A DNA stretch of 43,003 nt from Betaproteobacteria bacterium. Its GTDB lineage: Bacteria; Pseudomonadota; Gammaproteobacteria; Burkholderiales; Usitatibacteraceae. Below are positions 18,026-26,549 of the stretch, one piece after another. The stretch is from assembly GCA_011391275.1 (NCBI GenBank), contig JAABQW010000286.1:1-43003 (forward strand). The letters run 5' to 3'. The notes under the pieces are model-generated. The model did not search any database and was not told the origin of the DNA. It saw nothing but the letters and a program-made list of their open reading frames with translations. The translations under genes and the position numbers were made by a program. Position 1 is the stretch's first letter; every line of letters starts with the position of its first letter.

Positions 18026-18757
18026 TCAGTATCGCCGCCGCGGGCCGCCGTACGAATCCCTGGAGAAGAGGAAGGGGGGCTCGCGCCCGACAAGGGCCTC
18101 GACGAGGGCGAGTTCCTCGTCGGTGTGGTTGATGAAAGGCGCGGCGCGGATGGCGCGTCCGGCCGGGGCGTCCCTCAGGATGTAGACGGGACGGTCGTGG
18201 TAACTCGCCTCGATCGTCTCGCGGCTGGCGGGGTCGGCGTCGGCCTCGACGTCGGTCGTTCCGTAGCAGGTGCAGAAGTAGGTCCGGTCCGGCTCGGCCT
18301 CGGCGTAGAACCCCGTTCCGCGGATGCCGATAGTGGCCATGGTCGTGCGCAGCCGGAAGCGCGAGTCGCGCGAGACCGAGAGGAGCGCGCCGGAGAGCAG
18401 CCGCAGGCCGCGCAGCGCGATCGACTCGTCCCGGCCGCCCCGCTCGATGACTACGGTGGTCGCCCCGCGGGCGAGCATCGCGTGGCCGCCCACCACGAAT
18501 GCGATCTCGCCGCCGGGGCCCGTGCGCACCGTGTCGCCCGGCGCGATCGGCGTGGCGAGCCCGGCCGCGCGGTCGTTCACGAACGCCTCGCCCTCGATCC
18601 GGTAGATTGACCGGCCGGGCGGCAGCCTTCCTGGTCGCGAGCCCAGCAACCCCTGCGGGCGGGCTTCCCCGGGCACGCTGGCGGCCAGCAAGCCCAGGGC
18701 GAGGGCGCGCACGAGCAGGCGGCGGCGCGGGTCTTCGGGTTCTTCGGTTCGACGCAT
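18026..18757 (-). CDS. FecR-domain protein
   Basis: 243 residues. An N-terminal basic stretch and hydrophobic helix (RRRLLVRALALGLLAAS) suggest export. The middle is a FecR-like beta domain: GDTVRTGPGGEIAFVVGGHA, LLSGALLSVSRD, and TMATIGIRGTGFYAE, the typical end of the domain, followed by FCTCYGTTD with two Cys. FecR-domain proteins act in signalling or as surface/periplasmic scaffolds; no sigma factor gene is adjacent. GGAGG about 6 nt upstream supports ATG 18757. It follows the autotransporter-like gene by 24 nt in the same direction, so the two are probably one operon. Confidence 0.8.
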   Translation of the reverse strand: MRRTEEPEDPRRRLLVRALALGLLAASVPGEARPQGLLGSRPGRLPPGRSIYRIEGEAFVNDRAAGLATPIAPGDTVRTGPGGEIAFVVGGHAMLARGATTVVIERGGRDESIALRGLRLLSGALLSVSRDSRFRLRTTMATIGIRGTGFYAEAEPDRTYFCTCYGTTDVEADADPASRETIEASYHDRPVYILRDAPAGRAIRAAPFINHTDEELALVEALVGREPPFLFSRDSYGGPRRRY

Positions 18758-18781
18758 GGGGCCTCCTGGGGGCGGCCGGGG

Positions 18782-21148
18782 TCAGAAGCTCGTCAGGTAG
18801 AGGAGCAGGAACTGGTTCACGGTGTAGGTGGGCTTGCCGTTGCCCGCGTAGAGCCCGGCGGGCAGGTCCGCCACGTTCGACGGCGTGGAGCGGATGTGGC
18901 GCCACGAGAGGTCGATCGACTCCCGGGGCCCGACGGAAAGGTTGAGCCCCGCGGCCACGGAGGAGGTGTTGCCGCGCGTGCGGTAATCGACGAGTTGCGG
19001 CGCCACGAAGACGTCGTCGGCCACCCCGCCGCCCGGATAGGTGGGCTCGTCGTCGTGCTTGGCGGCGACCAGGGCGAGCGGGCTCGTGGCCAGCACGATA
19101 TCGCCGCGGCGGAACTCGCCCGCGACATAGAGCGTGCGAGAGGCCCCGAGGCGGTAGTCGGCGTGCGCGCGAAAGGCATTGTCGGAGCCGTCGAAGACGG
19201 CCGAGTGGGCGCGGTTGCGGTTGTGCGTAAGGCTCGCGGCGAGGCCGATGCGGTCCGTGGCCGCCGCCCGCACGGAGGCGCCGATCGCATAGCGCTGCCC
19301 GTCGCGCAGGTGCGACTCGTACTCGTTCGCCTGCGCGTGGCCGAAGAGGGCGAACGTGGGCGCCCCGAAGCCGGCTGCAGACCGGAACTGGAGCTCCGCC
19401 TCCAACCCGGCGGTGGCGCGGCCGAGGCCGCGGTAGGTCCGGTACCTGTCCCCGCCCAGCGTCGCCGCGAGCACGCCGCGCATGCCGTTGCCCACGAGCC
19501 AGGCGTCGGAGATGCGCACGTTCGCCGTGAAGTAGTCGTCGGCGGCGCGGTACATTGCGTCCGCCGCCCGCGGCAGGTTGTCGTCGTGGCCGAAGCCCGC
19601 GTCCACCTGGATCTCCGCCGTGCGCGGCGTCACCGCCGGCAGCTCGCCGCGCCACGCGCCCGCGCCGCGGCCCTCGAGCGCCTGCGTCAGGGTGAAGCGG
19701 ATCGACTGGCTGTCCTCTTGCGACGAGGCGCGCAGCAGGCCGTACTCGAGCGCGAGGACGAGCCCGTCGCGGCGCAGGAGGTCGAGGCCCAGGCCCAGCA
19801 GCCAGGCGTCGCGCCCGGCCGCCTCGGGCGCGATCGCGAAGGGCGCCTCGCCGGGCAGGTCCGCGTAGCCCACCTGCGCCTCGCCGCGCTGCCGCACCGC
19901 GCGGCGGTACTCCAGCCGGGCGCGCGGCACCACGTGCCCGTAGCGCGTCTCGCGGATCGTCTCGGCGCGAAGCCCCGCGGCGGCGTTGAGCGCGGAGGCG
20001 TCCTGCGGCCGGAACGCGAGCGCGAGCCCCGTCGGTCCCGATTCGGTGGCGGCGTCCAGGCGCTCGCGGGAATGGTCCACCCGTGCGTAGGGCGCGAGGA
20101 GCAGGCCCCCGGCATCCCATTCCCACGCGGCCGTCACGGCGCCGAAGGCGAGGCGGCCGTCGCGGTCGGCCTCGGCGAGGTCGTCCAGCAGGCCCAGCCT
20201 TCGCTGCCAGCGGAAATCGAGGGGCCCGCCGCCCGCGAGGGCATCGAGGTGAAGGCCAGGCGCGGGCGAGTAGCTCGCGTAGGCCACGGCGGATGTCCCG
20301 CGCGCGCGGCTGTAGCTGCCGTCGGTGCCGATGTCCGTGCGATCCCGGGCCACCCCCAGCGCGATGCCGGCGACGAGGCCGCTCCCGAACGCCCGGTCGG
20401 CGCCGATGGTCACGCCGTCGGTCGTGAAGTCGAGGAGCGATGCGGCGCCCGCTTTCCCCCGCGAGCCCGCGCCGAGGAGGCCGGAAAGCCAGAGGCGCGC
20501 TTCACCCGCCTTCGCCGGCGTCGCGCCGCGCGCGTGCAGGGACTCCAGCCGGCCCGTGACGTTGCCCACCTGCGCCTGCGCGAAACGCCGCGCGGCGTCG
20601 AGCTGCGCGGCGACGAGGCCGGCCACCGCCGGGTCGCGCGAGGGGTCGAGCCGGCCGACCACGCCCGTCACGGTGACGGTGCGCTCGACGATGCAACCGG
20701 CGCACGCGGGCGGGTCGAGCGGCACGTGGACGGTGGCCGTCTTTTCCCCGAGGCCCGTCGGCCTGAACGCCACCTCGATCGTGCAGCCCTCGCCGCCGTG
20801 GACGGGGCCGCGCGCCGCCGGGCAGGTGCCGCCCGTGATCACGAAATCCGCGGCACCGGGTCCGTCGAGGCGCGGCGGGCCCAGGATCGCCATCGACCCG
20901 GCGGGGCCGAGGACGGCCACGACGTGGATCGGCTGCGCAGCGCTTTGCGTGCCGGGAACCTGGGCCGCGAAGGCCATCGTGAAGGTATCGGGGCCGAGGC
21001 CATGGTGGGCGACGGCGGCCGCCGCGGGCGTGGGGCCGACGGCAATGCACTGGATGTTGCCGCCGCATTCGGCGCGGGATGCGATCGGCGCGCTCGCCAC
21101 GGCGGCGGCGAGGAGGGCGAGCAGGCGGCTTCGGGCAGCGATGGCCAT
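18782..21148 (-). CDS. Double-barrel autotransporter-like outer-membrane protein
   Basis: 788 residues from ATG 21148, with AGGGGG about 7 nt upstream. A signal peptide (about 1-27) is followed by an Ig-like choice-of-anchor/ASH-type domain (about 60-165: GAADFVITGGTC, GGEGCTIEVAFRPTGLGEKTATV). Residues about 216-500 resemble an autotransporter beta-barrel (DGVTIGADRAFGSGLVAGIA, repeated amphipathic strands). Residues about 510-788 look like a second outer-membrane barrel (IQVDAGFGHDDN, TYRGLGRATAGLEAELQFR) ending in LYLTSF with the C-terminal Phe of BAM substrates. Having two barrels in one chain is unusual. It probably displays or secretes the small Ig-like passenger; function is unknown. 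A FecR-domain gene follows. Confidence 0.75.
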   Translation of the reverse strand: MAIAARSRLLALLAAAVASAPIASRAECGGNIQCIAVGPTPAAAAVAHHGLGPDTFTMAFAAQVPGTQSAAQPIHVVAVLGPAGSMAILGPPRLDGPGAADFVITGGTCPAARGPVHGGEGCTIEVAFRPTGLGEKTATVHVPLDPPACAGCIVERTVTVTGVVGRLDPSRDPAVAGLVAAQLDAARRFAQAQVGNVTGRLESLHARGATPAKAGEARLWLSGLLGAGSRGKAGAASLLDFTTDGVTIGADRAFGSGLVAGIALGVARDRTDIGTDGSYSRARGTSAVAYASYSPAPGLHLDALAGGGPLDFRWQRRLGLLDDLAEADRDGRLAFGAVTAAWEWDAGGLLLAPYARVDHSRERLDAATESGPTGLALAFRPQDASALNAAAGLRAETIRETRYGHVVPRARLEYRRAVRQRGEAQVGYADLPGEAPFAIAPEAAGRDAWLLGLGLDLLRRDGLVLALEYGLLRASSQEDSQSIRFTLTQALEGRGAGAWRGELPAVTPRTAEIQVDAGFGHDDNLPRAADAMYRAADDYFTANVRISDAWLVGNGMRGVLAATLGGDRYRTYRGLGRATAGLEAELQFRSAAGFGAPTFALFGHAQANEYESHLRDGQRYAIGASVRAAATDRIGLAASLTHNRNRAHSAVFDGSDNAFRAHADYRLGASRTLYVAGEFRRGDIVLATSPLALVAAKHDDEPTYPGGGVADDVFVAPQLVDYRTRGNTSSVAAGLNLSVGPRESIDLSWRHIRSTPSNVADLPAGLYAGNGKPTYTVNQFLLLYLTSF

Positions 21149-21269
21149 TGCGTTCCCCCTTTCGGAGCCGCGTCCCTCTCGCCCCGTGCCCGGCATCAGA
21201 CACCTTTCCGGCCGGTGCCGCAATCCCGTGCGCATGGGGTTCAGCTCTCTGCGCAGGGCTGGCGCCCCA

Positions 21270-21911
21270 CTACGCCTCGGCGTCGGGCTGCTTCGCGGGC
21301 TGGGCGAGGTCGAAGGCCGGGAGCCGCATGCACTCGTCGACGACGGCGAGTACGAGCGGGAAGGGTTCGACGGGCACGCGGTAGCGCTGCGCGTTGAACA
21401 CCTGCGGCACCAGGCAGATGTCCGCGAGCGTCGGCGTGCGCCCCAGGCAGAAAGGTCCGGGGCCGGGGCGGGCGGCGAGCATCCGCTCGAGGGCCGCGAG
21501 CCCCCCGGAAACCCAGTGCGCGTACCAGCGGTCGCGGGCAGCCGCGTCCGCGTGCAGCTCGCGGGCCAGGTACTCGAGCACGCGCAGGTTGTTGAGCGGG
21601 TGGATGTCGCAGGCAACCGCCAGCGCGACGGCGCGCACCCAGGCGCGCTCGGCCGCCCCGGACGGCAGCAGCGGCGGCTCGCGGTGCGTCTCGTCCAGGT
21701 ACTCGATGATCGCGAGCGACTGCGTGAGGGCGTGCGGGCCCTCCTCGAGCACCGGCACCAGCCCCTGCGGGTTCGTCGCGAGGAAGCCCGGCGCGCGCTG
21801 CTCGCCCTTGCGCAGGTGCACGTAGCGCCGGCCGGGCTCGATGCCTTTCAGGCCCAGCGCGATGCGCACGCGGAAGGCGGCGGACGAGCGCCAGTAGTCG
21901 TGCAGGATCAT
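21270..21911 (-). CDS. maiA: Maleylacetoacetate isomerase (zeta-class GST)
   Basis: 213 residues. The zeta-class GST N-terminal signature is nearly complete (WRSSAAFRVRIALGLKGI; the usual SSCS is SSAA here), followed by NPQGLVPVLEEG, LTQSLAIIEYLDE, and the C-terminal ACDIHPLNNLRVL typical of the family. MaiA converts maleylacetoacetate to fumarylacetoacetate in tyrosine/homogentisate breakdown using glutathione. The Ser-Cys to Ser-Ala change removes the conserved Cys but Ser residues remain. GGGAG about 8 nt upstream supports ATG 21911. No other pathway genes are in the window. Divergent from the Nudix gene. Confidence 0.85.
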   Translation of the reverse strand: MILHDYWRSSAAFRVRIALGLKGIEPGRRYVHLRKGEQRAPGFLATNPQGLVPVLEEGPHALTQSLAIIEYLDETHREPPLLPSGAAERAWVRAVALAVACDIHPLNNLRVLEYLARELHADAAARDRWYAHWVSGGLAALERMLAARPGPGPFCLGRTPTLADICLVPQVFNAQRYRVPVEPFPLVLAVVDECMRLPAFDLAQPAKQPDAEA

Positions 21912-21931
21912 GGCCGGGCTCCCGGATTGCG

Positions 21932-21958
21932 TTGGAAGTCGTCGGCGCATCTTATACT
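21932..21958 (+). promoter_or_regulatory. Possible sigma-70 promoter for the Nudix gene
   Basis: A TATACT box (21953-21958) lies 32 nt ahead of the ATG at 21991. A TTGGAA at 21932-21937 could be the -35 box but leaves only a 15-bp spacer. The -10 element is convincing, the -35 is not. Confidence 0.35.
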
Positions 21959-21990
21959 TGGGCCGCAACTCCCCGAAACGACACGACTGA

Positions 21991-22602
21991 ATGGGACGAC
22001 CGCTCACCCGCGACGAGATCATCCGCCGGCTCGCCGAAACGCCGCCGCTCGAGGACCTCCTCACGGCGGACGACCTCGAGAAGCAGCGGGCGGCCGCCTC
22101 GGCGCGCGAGCTGACGCCGGCCGCCGTCCTCCTGCTCGTGGTTAACCATCCGCGCGAGCCCGCCGTCGTCTTCACCCAGCGCGCCGCCCACCTCGCCGAC
22201 CACGCCGGCCAGATCAGCTTTCCGGGCGGGCGCGTCGAGTCGGGCGACGAGGGGCCCGCGCACACCGCGCTGCGCGAGGCGCAGGAGGAGGTGGGCATCG
22301 ACCCCGCGGGCGTGGAGATCCTTGGCGAGCTGCCCGACTACCACACCTCGACCGGCTACCGCGTGCGGCCGGTGGTGGGCTGGATGGAGCCGCCCATCGC
22401 GTACGCGCCCGATCCCTACGAGGTGGCCGACGTCTTCGAGGTGCCGCTGGCATTCCTCCTCGAGACCGCGAACCACCGCTACGAGAGCGCGTTCTACAAG
22501 GGGCGGCTGCGCCACTACTGGGCGATGCCGTGGCAGGGGCGCTTCATCTGGGGGGCGACCGCCGGGATGCTGGTGACCTTCCAGCGCATCGTCGGCCGCT
22601 GA
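21991..22602 (+). CDS. CoA pyrophosphatase (Nudix hydrolase)
   Basis: 203 residues. A Nudix box lies at about 79-103 (FPGGRVESGDEG, then ALREAQEEVGI) with the REAQEE metal-binding residues, preceded by QRAAHLADHAGQISFPGG, the UPF0035 motif that marks the CoA-pyrophosphatase (NudL/YeaB) subgroup. These cytosolic Mg2+/Mn2+ enzymes split coenzyme A and its derivatives into acylphosphopantetheine and 3',5'-ADP. Length is usual for the family. Start ATG 21991 gives the normal N-terminus; no strong ribosome binding site is visible. Confidence 0.88.
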   Translation: MGRPLTRDEIIRRLAETPPLEDLLTADDLEKQRAAASARELTPAAVLLLVVNHPREPAVVFTQRAAHLADHAGQISFPGGRVESGDEGPAHTALREAQEEVGIDPAGVEILGELPDYHTSTGYRVRPVVGWMEPPIAYAPDPYEVADVFEVPLAFLLETANHRYESAFYKGRLRHYWAMPWQGRFIWGATAGMLVTFQRIVGR

Positions 22603-22633
22603 CTCGCGGTGCCGGGCGCCGCGCCCGACGCCC

Positions 22634-22661
22634 AAAAAAAAGGGCCCCACCCAAGGGGCCC
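22634..22661 (-). terminator. Intrinsic terminator for the LysR gene
   Basis: Read on the minus strand, the stem GGGCCCC / GGGGCCC (22655-22661 with 22642-22648, 6-nt loop) is followed by eight T residues (A-tract 22634-22641 on the plus strand). It lies about 140 nt after the stop of the minus-strand LysR gene and is the only textbook rho-independent terminator seen in the window. Confidence 0.85.
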
Positions 22662-22799
22662 CCAACTCCACGCATCCGGTGGTCGAGCGCAACTCCACCG
22701 AATTCCGTTGCCCCTCCCGGGGCGTGATCGATCGCGATGGCTTCCACGCCACTCTAGGCGAGCGCAGGCCTTCCGTCCAATCGATATTACGGGATATGG

Positions 22800-23726
22800 T
22801 TATTTATGCCGTCGATGGCCGGCGGGAGAGCCGGCGATGGCGAGGACCTGCTCGCGGACCCAGCGATGCGCGGGGTCGTGGGCGGTGCGCTGGTGCCAGG
22901 CGATGGAGAGCGTGTAGCCCGGCAACTCGATCGGAGGCTTCTTCACGACGAGCCCGAAGCGCGAGGCCTGCGCGCGGGAGATGCGCTCCGGGAGGATGGC
23001 GACGAGGTCGTTGTCCGCGAGGAGCGCGAACGCCGTCGCGAACACGGGTACGCGGACGGGGGTCTGTCGGCGATGGCCGCCGGCGGCCAGCGCGCGATCC
23101 ACGAGCGTGGCGCTCTCGCCGTGCGCCGTCACCACCACGTGGGCGTAGTCGACCAGTCGCGCGGGCGTGAGCCGGCCGCGGGCCAGCGGGTGCTCGCGGC
23201 GCATCACGCACACGAACTGCTCGTCCACCAGGGGCGCGTTGAACAGGTCGCGCCCCTCCGGCGGGTCGACGGCCAGGGCGAGGTCCACGTCGCCCGCCAC
23301 CAGCCGGACGATCGAGCCGTCCGTCGGTCTCGCCAGGATCTCCAGCGAAATGCCGGGCGCCTCCCGGGCGAGCAGCTTGTAGAGGGCTGGCAGCATCAGG
23401 AGCCCGAAGTAGTCCGAGGTGCCCAGGCGCACGGTCGCCCGGGCCCGCGCGGGGTCGAACTTCTGCGGCAGCGCCAGCGCCAGCGACACGGAGGCGAGCG
23501 CCGTCTTGATCGGTCCCTGCAGGCGCCTGGCGAACGGGGTCGGCTCCATGCGATTGCCCACCCGCACCAGCAGCGGGTCGGAGAACACGGTGCGCAGCCG
23601 GTCAAGCGCCGCGCTCACCGCGGACTGGCTGAGGTTCAGCCGGCGGGCGGCATCGGTGACGCTTTCCTCCTCGAGGAGGGCCTCCAGGGTCACCAGCAGG
23701 TTGAGGTCGTAGCGGCGCAGGTCCAT
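22800..23726 (-). CDS. LysR-family transcriptional regulator
   Basis: 308 residues. The N-terminal winged helix-turn-helix is clear (LNLLVTLEALLEEESVTDAA, RRLNLSQSAVSAALDRLR), and the rest is the two-lobed effector-binding domain (VRLGTSDYFGLLMLPALYKLL; GDVDLALAVD). The helix-turn-helix wording (DLRRYDLNLLV, SQSAVSAAL) resembles the NodD/PcpR-like branch, whose members often sense aromatic compounds. The effector and targets are unknown. It is divergent from the TetR gene with an 87-bp gap, so it could regulate that side, but no LysR box (T-N11-A) was assigned. Confidence 0.88.
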   Translation of the reverse strand: MDLRRYDLNLLVTLEALLEEESVTDAARRLNLSQSAVSAALDRLRTVFSDPLLVRVGNRMEPTPFARRLQGPIKTALASVSLALALPQKFDPARARATVRLGTSDYFGLLMLPALYKLLAREAPGISLEILARPTDGSIVRLVAGDVDLALAVDPPEGRDLFNAPLVDEQFVCVMRREHPLARGRLTPARLVDYAHVVVTAHGESATLVDRALAAGGHRRQTPVRVPVFATAFALLADNDLVAILPERISRAQASRFGLVVKKPPIELPGYTLSIAWHQRTAHDPAHRWVREQVLAIAGSPAGHRRHK

Positions 23727-23754
23727 GGCCGGATGGTAGCGCCCAGGCGGGGGG

Positions 23755-23784
23755 TTGACAGAAAACGAACGGTCGTTCTATTAT
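23755..23784 (+). promoter_or_regulatory. Sigma-70 promoter with TetR operator
   Basis: TTGACA (23755-23760), an 18-bp spacer and TATTAT (23779-23784) make a near-consensus promoter. The spacer ends in the dyad GAACG-GT-CGTTC (23767-23778), a pattern common for TetR-family operators. Repressor bound here would block RNA polymerase, so the TetR gene just downstream is probably autorepressed, together with the hydrolase gene. Confidence 0.8.
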
Positions 23785-23813
23785 TTCGCCGCATCCATAC
23801 CCGGAAACGATCC

Positions 23814-24467
23814 ATGTCGCCGCAAGCCGTGAAGGCCCGCAAGGGGGAAGAGACCCGCGCCCAGATCCTCGACGCCGCCGTGCAGCAGGCGAGCGAGGCG
23901 GGCTTCGAGTCGCTCACCATCGGCACGCTCGCCGGGCGCACGGGCCTGTCCAAGAGCGGGCTCTTCGCCCACTTCGGCTCGCGCACCGAGCTGCAGGTCG
24001 CCGCGCTCGACGAGGCCGCCCGGCGCTTCACCGAGGCCGTCTTCCTGCCGGCGTTCAAGGCGCCGCGGGGCGTGAAGCGCCTGCGCGCCCTGTTCGGCAA
24101 CTGGATCACCTGGCCGGAGCACGCGCACCTGCGCGGCGGCTGTCCCATCCACGCGGCTTCCGCCGAGTACGACGACCAGCCCGGCCCGATGCGGGATGCG
24201 GTGGTCGAGCGGCAGCGATTGGTGGCGCGCGAACTGGGCAAGGCCGTCCGGATGGCGATGGACAACGGCGAGCTGCGCGCCGATGCGGACCCGCGCCAGT
24301 TCGTCTTCGAGATGCTCGGCCTGATCCTCGCCTTCTATCACGCCAAGCGCGTGCTCGGCGACGAAGGGGCGACGGGCCTCGCGTTTTCCGGGTTCGACCG
24401 CCTCGTGGACGCGCACCGCGCGCCCGCGGCGAAAACCGCCACTCGTACCGCGGCCGCGCGCCGCTGA
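23814..24467 (+). CDS. TetR-family transcriptional regulator
   Basis: 217 residues. The N-terminal helix-turn-helix is typical (TRAQILDAAVQQASEAGFES, then IGTLAGRTGLSKSGLFAHFG), followed by an all-helical ligand domain with LRGGCPIHAASAEYDDQPGP. Ligand unknown. The operator-like dyad at 23767-23778 lies inside its own promoter. An alpha/beta hydrolase follows 18 nt downstream, the common pairing of a TetR repressor with the enzyme it controls. Start ATG 23814. Confidence 0.88.
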   Translation: MSPQAVKARKGEETRAQILDAAVQQASEAGFESLTIGTLAGRTGLSKSGLFAHFGSRTELQVAALDEAARRFTEAVFLPAFKAPRGVKRLRALFGNWITWPEHAHLRGGCPIHAASAEYDDQPGPMRDAVVERQRLVARELGKAVRMAMDNGELRADADPRQFVFEMLGLILAFYHAKRVLGDEGATGLAFSGFDRLVDAHRAPAAKTATRTAAARR

Positions 24468-24485
24468 AATCCACGGAGGAATGCC

Positions 24486-25436
24486 ATGGCCCACACGCTT
24501 TTGCCCACGAATAGCACGATCGTTCGTTCGATGAAGATGCTCTCGACGCGCGCGCGCCTGCAAGTGGGCGCCGTCGTCGCCCCGGAGCGCGCCCTGGCCG
24601 AGGCCGTGCGGATCTTCCTCACGCCGCCCCGCCGGGCCATGCGAGCGCGCGAGCGCGAGTTCCTCGCCGGCGGCGAGGGCTTCGTCGCGCCCCTGGGGCT
24701 CGGTCGGCTGTCGGCCTGGCGCTTCGGCGAGCGCCACCGCCCGGCGGTGATCCTGAGCCACGGCTGGGGCGGGCGCGGCGCGCAGTTCAGCGCCTTCGTG
24801 CCGGCGCTGCGCGAGGCGGGATTCCAGGCGATCGTGTTCGATCACGCCGGCCACGGGTTCTCCGAGGGCAGGCAGTCCTCGCTCATCGACTTCGGCCGCG
24901 GGATCGCCGCGGTGGCGTCCGCCGCGCAGTCCCGCGGGATCGCGATCGCCGGCATCGTGGGGCACTCGCTGGGGGCGGCCGCGATCGCGCCGTACCTGCG
25001 CGATTCGGGGCGCGCGCAGCGCAGCGTGCTCATCGCCCCGCCGGCCTCGCTCGTGGGCTACTCCGCGTGGTTCACGAGGAAGCTCGGCCTCGGCGAGGCC
25101 TTCCGCTCGCGGCTGCAGTCGGCCGTGGAGCGTCGCTACGGCGTGCGCTGGGACGAACTCGAGCTGCCGCGCTCGGTGGAGTCGATCGGCGCGCCGGCGC
25201 TCGTCATCCACGACGAGGACGACGCCGACGTGCGCATCGGCGCGGGGCTCGCCGTCGCGCGGGCGTGGCCCGGCGCGCGCTTCGTGCGCACCCGCGGCCT
25301 GGGCCACAACGCGATCCTGCGCGATGCGGGCGTCGTTCGCGACGCCATCGATTTCCTCAGGGGCGAGGTGACCTTCGCGCCCCCGCCCGCGCGCGACGGG
25401 TGGTCGGCATTCCCCGGCCCCGCGCCCCTGCTGTGA
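24486..25436 (+). CDS. Alpha/beta hydrolase
   Basis: 316 residues with an alpha/beta-hydrolase fold: the oxyanion segment LSHGWGGRGAQF, the nucleophile elbow GHSLGA with Ser161, a probable acid in HDEDDADV and the catalytic His in GLGHNA. About 70 residues precede the core fold. Substrate unknown; it could be an esterase or lipase. GGAGGAATGCC places a good ribosome binding site before ATG 24486. It is likely co-transcribed with the TetR gene and repressed by it. Its 5' end contains CGATCGTTCGTTCG (24518-24531), similar to the operator half-site. Confidence 0.85.
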   Translation: MAHTLLPTNSTIVRSMKMLSTRARLQVGAVVAPERALAEAVRIFLTPPRRAMRAREREFLAGGEGFVAPLGLGRLSAWRFGERHRPAVILSHGWGGRGAQFSAFVPALREAGFQAIVFDHAGHGFSEGRQSSLIDFGRGIAAVASAAQSRGIAIAGIVGHSLGAAAIAPYLRDSGRAQRSVLIAPPASLVGYSAWFTRKLGLGEAFRSRLQSAVERRYGVRWDELELPRSVESIGAPALVIHDEDDADVRIGAGLAVARAWPGARFVRTRGLGHNAILRDAGVVRDAIDFLRGEVTFAPPPARDGWSAFPGPAPLL

Positions 25437-25459
25437 CCGACCTGAACGGGAGAGCCGCC

Positions 25460-25894
25460 ATGAAGAACGATGCATACCGGGAAGTCCCCCTCACCCTCGC
25501 GGCCGCGCTTGCACCCTGGGCGGGCCTCGTGGCCGCCGGAACGCAGGCCGGCGTGTTCCTGCGCCTGCCCGTCGAGGCCTGCCTCGCGCTCGCGGCGTTC
25601 GCCACGCTCTTCGCGGCAAGCGTCGTGCTGGTCGACGCGCGGGTGCGCGGCTGGCTCGCGACGCGCGGCGCGGCGAGCGCGTGGACGGCGGCGGTGGGGA
25701 CGGCCGTGCTGCTGGTGGCGGGAGGGGTGACCCTTTCGGGCGGGCGCGGCATAGAGATCGCCGCCGCACCGTGGGCGCCCCTGCTGCTCTTCGTGTTTCC
25801 CGTGAGCGCCGCGGCGGCGGTCGCCGCGGCCGGGGCGGCGCGGCGCTGGAGTGCCGCCAGCCAGGGCAACGCGCTCGAGGTCGCCGGCGACTGA
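25460..25894 (+). CDS. Small four-helix membrane protein of unknown function
   Basis: 144 residues, mostly four hydrophobic segments (LAAALAPWAGLVAAGTQAGV; CLALAAFATLFAASVVLVDA; AVGTAVLLVAGGV; LLLFVFPVSAAAAVAAAGAA) with short loops. No family recognised and no catalytic motif seen. It begins 23 nt after the hydrolase gene in the same direction, so it may belong to the TetR-controlled unit. Confidence 0.65.
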   Translation: MKNDAYREVPLTLAAALAPWAGLVAAGTQAGVFLRLPVEACLALAAFATLFAASVVLVDARVRGWLATRGAASAWTAAVGTAVLLVAGGVTLSGGRGIEIAAAPWAPLLLFVFPVSAAAAVAAAGAARRWSAASQGNALEVAGD

Positions 25895-25916
25895 TCCCGC
25901 GCGGGCGAGGGCCGGC

Positions 25917-26549
25917 TCAGGCCACCGGCGTGGAGAGCACCTGCGCCGCGCCGGGCCGGGCCTTGAGCGACGCATACCAGCGCTGAATCTCCGGCCGCGG
26001 CTCGCGCGCGAGCGGGAGGTTGAGCCACCGGTGCGCCGCGCACCCCACGACGATGTCGGCGGGGGAGAACGAGTCACCCGCCACGAACGCCCGCCCGGCC
26101 AGCTGCGCATCGAGCACCGCTGCGGCCTTCTCGGAGGCGGTGCGCGAGGCGTCGATCGCCGCGGGGTCGCGCTTTTCCGGCGGCGTGCGCACGAGCTGCC
26201 AGAAGGCGTCGCGCATCGCGGGCGTGAAGGTCGTCGCCTGCCAGTCCATCCAGCGGTCGGCGTCGGCGCGGCGCCGCAGGTCGTCGGGCCACAGCGTGCC
26301 CGGGGCGTGCTTCGCGGCGAGGTAGCGCACGATCGCGTTCGATTCCCAAAGCACGAAGCCGTCGTCCTCGATCACGGGAACCAGGCCGTTGGGGTTCATG
26401 CGCCTGTACTCGGGTGTGGCCACGACGCCGAAGGCGCCGCCGGCGTCCTTGCGCTCGCAGGCGAGGCCCAGCTCGTCGGCCGTCCACACCACCTTCTGGA
26501 CGTTGACCGAGGAGATCCGGCCCCAGATCCGCAGCACGCCGGCGCTCAT
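25917..26549 (-). CDS. Glutathione S-transferase family protein
   Basis: 210 residues. Thioredoxin-like N-terminal domain (LRIWGRISSVNVQKVVWTAD, NPNGLVPVIEDDGFVLWESN) and an all-helical C-terminal domain with FSPADIVVGCAAHRW. The cis-Pro in LVPVIED and the ESN glutathione-binding segment are present; the catalytic Ser is likely in RISSVN. The substrate is unknown. The start ATG 26549 overlaps the stop of the FabH-like gene by 4 nt, so the two are translationally coupled, an uncommon pairing. Confidence 0.85.
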   Translation of the reverse strand: MSAGVLRIWGRISSVNVQKVVWTADELGLACERKDAGGAFGVVATPEYRRMNPNGLVPVIEDDGFVLWESNAIVRYLAAKHAPGTLWPDDLRRRADADRWMDWQATTFTPAMRDAFWQLVRTPPEKRDPAAIDASRTASEKAAAVLDAQLAGRAFVAGDSFSPADIVVGCAAHRWLNLPLAREPRPEIQRWYASLKARPGAAQVLSTPVA

